Shown: positions 30,929 through 31,986 of the stretch, one piece after another | Layout of the letters: each line of letters starts with the position of its first letter | How positions within the stretch are numbered: position 1 is the first letter of the stretch | From: CAZESH01 sp964514665 | GTDB lineage: Bacteria > Bacillota > Bacilli > Paenibacillales > KCTC-25726 | Assembly: GCA_964514665.1 (NCBI GenBank) | Contig: CAZESH010000012.1 | Location: 1-31,986, forward strand | Reading direction: 5' to 3' | Length of the DNA stretch: 31,986 nt | Translations under genes and position numbers: made by a program | The notes under the pieces: generated by a model | The model's input: the letters and a program-made list of their open reading frames with translations, nothing else | Told to the model about the DNA's origin: nothing | Database searches by the model: none

Positions 30929-31648
30929 TTACCTCCACTTGTATGGTTTTGCGGCAAGAACTACAAGTACGCTGATAACGATACCAGCGATGAGAGGACT
31001 AGGTAAGCCACCTACATTCGTCTTGCTCCAGGTTATCCATGGGGCAGCGACGGGGAGCATCATCACAGCGGCGATCATTCCCAATATCAACCCACCCAGA
31101 TTGATCCCCAGTCGAGTCCTGCGCCCTAAGGACTGCTCTGTAGTTTTCTTTCTCAAATCGCCCGCAATCAGATTTGGAACCTTCCCGATATGTGCAATCA
31201 GATGAATCGCTATCATCGGAACCCATACCAGAACACTAATGACGTGAATACGAAAGAATAGTCCATTTTGACTCGGTTTGGTCATTACGAGTCCGATACC
31301 ACTGGCTATTACCACGAGGGTTGTGACGAGCAGTATCGGTGACAGAATGCGCAGCCCCAAGTGAGGTGGACCTTTACGCACAAAGGCAGGCGATCTGGTA
31401 TAGTAGCGAAGAAATCGGTAACCAGTGCTGCCGATCTTGACAACAAGTGGTCCGGACAACATCACACCGATGAAGACATGCACGGAAAGTAAGGCGTGCA
31501 AGTTCACCGCACTAACAAGCTCAACCAACAGTAATATGAGGAGTATTGCGCCGGCATATGCTGTCATACGCTCGTTACCGACAACTGCCCATTGTTTTCC
31601 CGCGTTCCGAATGTCCCTTCGTCTCTGGTCGTTAGTCAGTCTTTTCAT
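30929..31648 (-). CDS. Cytochrome b-like integral membrane protein
   Basis: 239 residues with about six membrane segments. Several histidines lie in or near helices in the spacing of bis-heme b-type cytochromes: NLHALLSVHVFIGV, FFRIHVISVLVWV and IAIHLIAHIGKVPNL. The cytosolic N terminus is Arg-rich (MKRLTNDQRRRDIRN). I cannot place it in a named family with certainty; a cytochrome b561/DUF4405-like membrane redox protein is the best guess. It starts within the stop codon of the upstream RND gene (TAATG overlap), so the two are translationally coupled, an odd pairing of an efflux pump with a possible heme protein. Confidence 0.6.
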   Translation of the reverse strand: MKRLTNDQRRRDIRNAGKQWAVVGNERMTAYAGAILLILLLVELVSAVNLHALLSVHVFIGVMLSGPLVVKIGSTGYRFLRYYTRSPAFVRKGPPHLGLRILSPILLVTTLVVIASGIGLVMTKPSQNGLFFRIHVISVLVWVPMIAIHLIAHIGKVPNLIAGDLRKKTTEQSLGRRTRLGINLGGLILGMIAAVMMLPVAAPWITWSKTNVGGLPSPLIAGIVISVLVVLAAKPYKWR

Positions 31649-31986
31649 TAATCTTCCTCTCCTTCGATAGCAGGGTGCAACATTTGTTTCTCCCGTCGAT
31701 GTGTTCGTATGTGAAGCAGTTCATACATGAGCGGCACAATGTACAGAGTCAAAACGGTCGAGGTAACCAAGCCTCCAATGACCACAACAGCAAGGGGTTG
31801 TGAAATGAGTGCTCCTTCCGCAGCACCCGCCGCTAACGGAATGAGCGCACAAATCGTCGCAATCGCCGTCATCAGGATGGGTCTCAATCGAGTCGTGCCT
31901 GCTTCCAGCAACGCTTCTCGAATACTGAATCCAAGCTGGCGTTGTTGCTCTACCCGGTTGACCAATACGATTGCATTGGTAACCAC
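31648..31986 (-). CDS. RND efflux transporter (AcrB/HAE1 family), C-terminal part
   Basis: The last 112 residues of a large resistance-nodulation-division transporter; the gene starts outside the window. The final membrane domain is diagnostic: VTNAIVLVNRVEQQRQLGFSIREALLEAG, where the N of the family's conserved loop precedes V-L-V-N-R, then TTRLRPILMTAIATI and PLAVVVIGGLVTSTVLTLYIVP, ending LHIRTHRREKQML. It extrudes hydrophobic compounds using the proton gradient. Its stop overlaps the start of the cytochrome-like gene. Confidence 0.9.
   Translation of the reverse strand: MVTNAIVLVNRVEQQRQLGFSIREALLEAGTTRLRPILMTAIATICALIPLAAGAAEGALISQPLAVVVIGGLVTSTVLTLYIVPLMYELLHIRTHRREKQMLHPAIEGEED

Overview
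The window looks like chromosome of a low- to moderate-GC, spore-forming Bacillota, most like Paenibacillaceae or a related Bacillales lineage. Reasons: strong AGGAGG-type ribosome sites with many TTG and GTG starts, a YjcZ-type spore protein, a catabolite-response (cre) element, a Bacillus-type two-gene YcaO/thiazole maturation locus, a BdbD/BdbC disulfide pair and a holin-like type I toxin. No rRNA, tRNA, CRISPR array or phage structural genes were seen.

Region by region. (1) 1-339 is the 3' end of an N-acyl-D-amino-acid deacylase. (2) 457-9350 is a sugar-utilisation locus: a decayed nanE remnant, an RpiR/MurR regulator, a ROK kinase, a Gfo/Idh/MocA oxidoreductase, a sugar-phosphate isomerase-like TIM barrel, an MFS transporter, then, behind a cre site, an ABC sugar importer (lipoprotein plus two permeases, no ATPase). 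(3) 9351-9894 holds a possibly structured RNA and a 38-aa YjcZ-type spore protein with its terminator. (4) 9895-13430 is a two-gene azoline-forming (TOMM) maturation pair with no recognisable precursor peptide. (5) 13452-18304 is housekeeping and envelope genes: a DUF2231 membrane protein, bdbD and bdbC, purT, a DedA protein and a secreted phosphoesterase lipoprotein. (6) 18315-18682 is a compact type I toxin-antitoxin module: a 31-aa holin-like toxin faced by an antisense RNA with its own promoter. (7) 18749-21524 has intact VOC and GNAT genes, then three pseudogenes in a row (ECF sigma factor, alpha/beta hydrolase, DUF3221 lipoprotein) and an alkyltransferase-like DNA repair protein.

(8) 21569-29439 is the centrepiece: a complete [FeFe]-hydrogenase operon. 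hydC, hydB and hydA encode an NAD(H)-linked, probably electron-bifurcating enzyme. hydE, hydG and hydF encode the three H-cluster maturases. The genes are tightly packed or overlapping on one strand. The promoter carries two near-identical TGTGA-N6-TCACA palindromes, which fit Fnr (oxygen) or Rex (NADH/NAD+) control. (9) An ISL3-family insertion sequence (about 29447-30886) sits 7 bp after the hydF stop. Beyond it, on the minus strand, are a b-type-cytochrome-like membrane protein and the 3' end of an RND efflux pump that runs off the window.

The observations most worth following are the type I toxin-antitoxin pair, the hydrogenase operon with its twin operators, the orphan YcaO pair beside a Cys/Ser/Thr-rich YjcZ protein, the candidate pseudoknotted RNA at 9361-9476, and a recurrent pattern of pseudogenes made by internal deletions, including the nanE relic. 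No unmistakably new system was proven from sequence alone.
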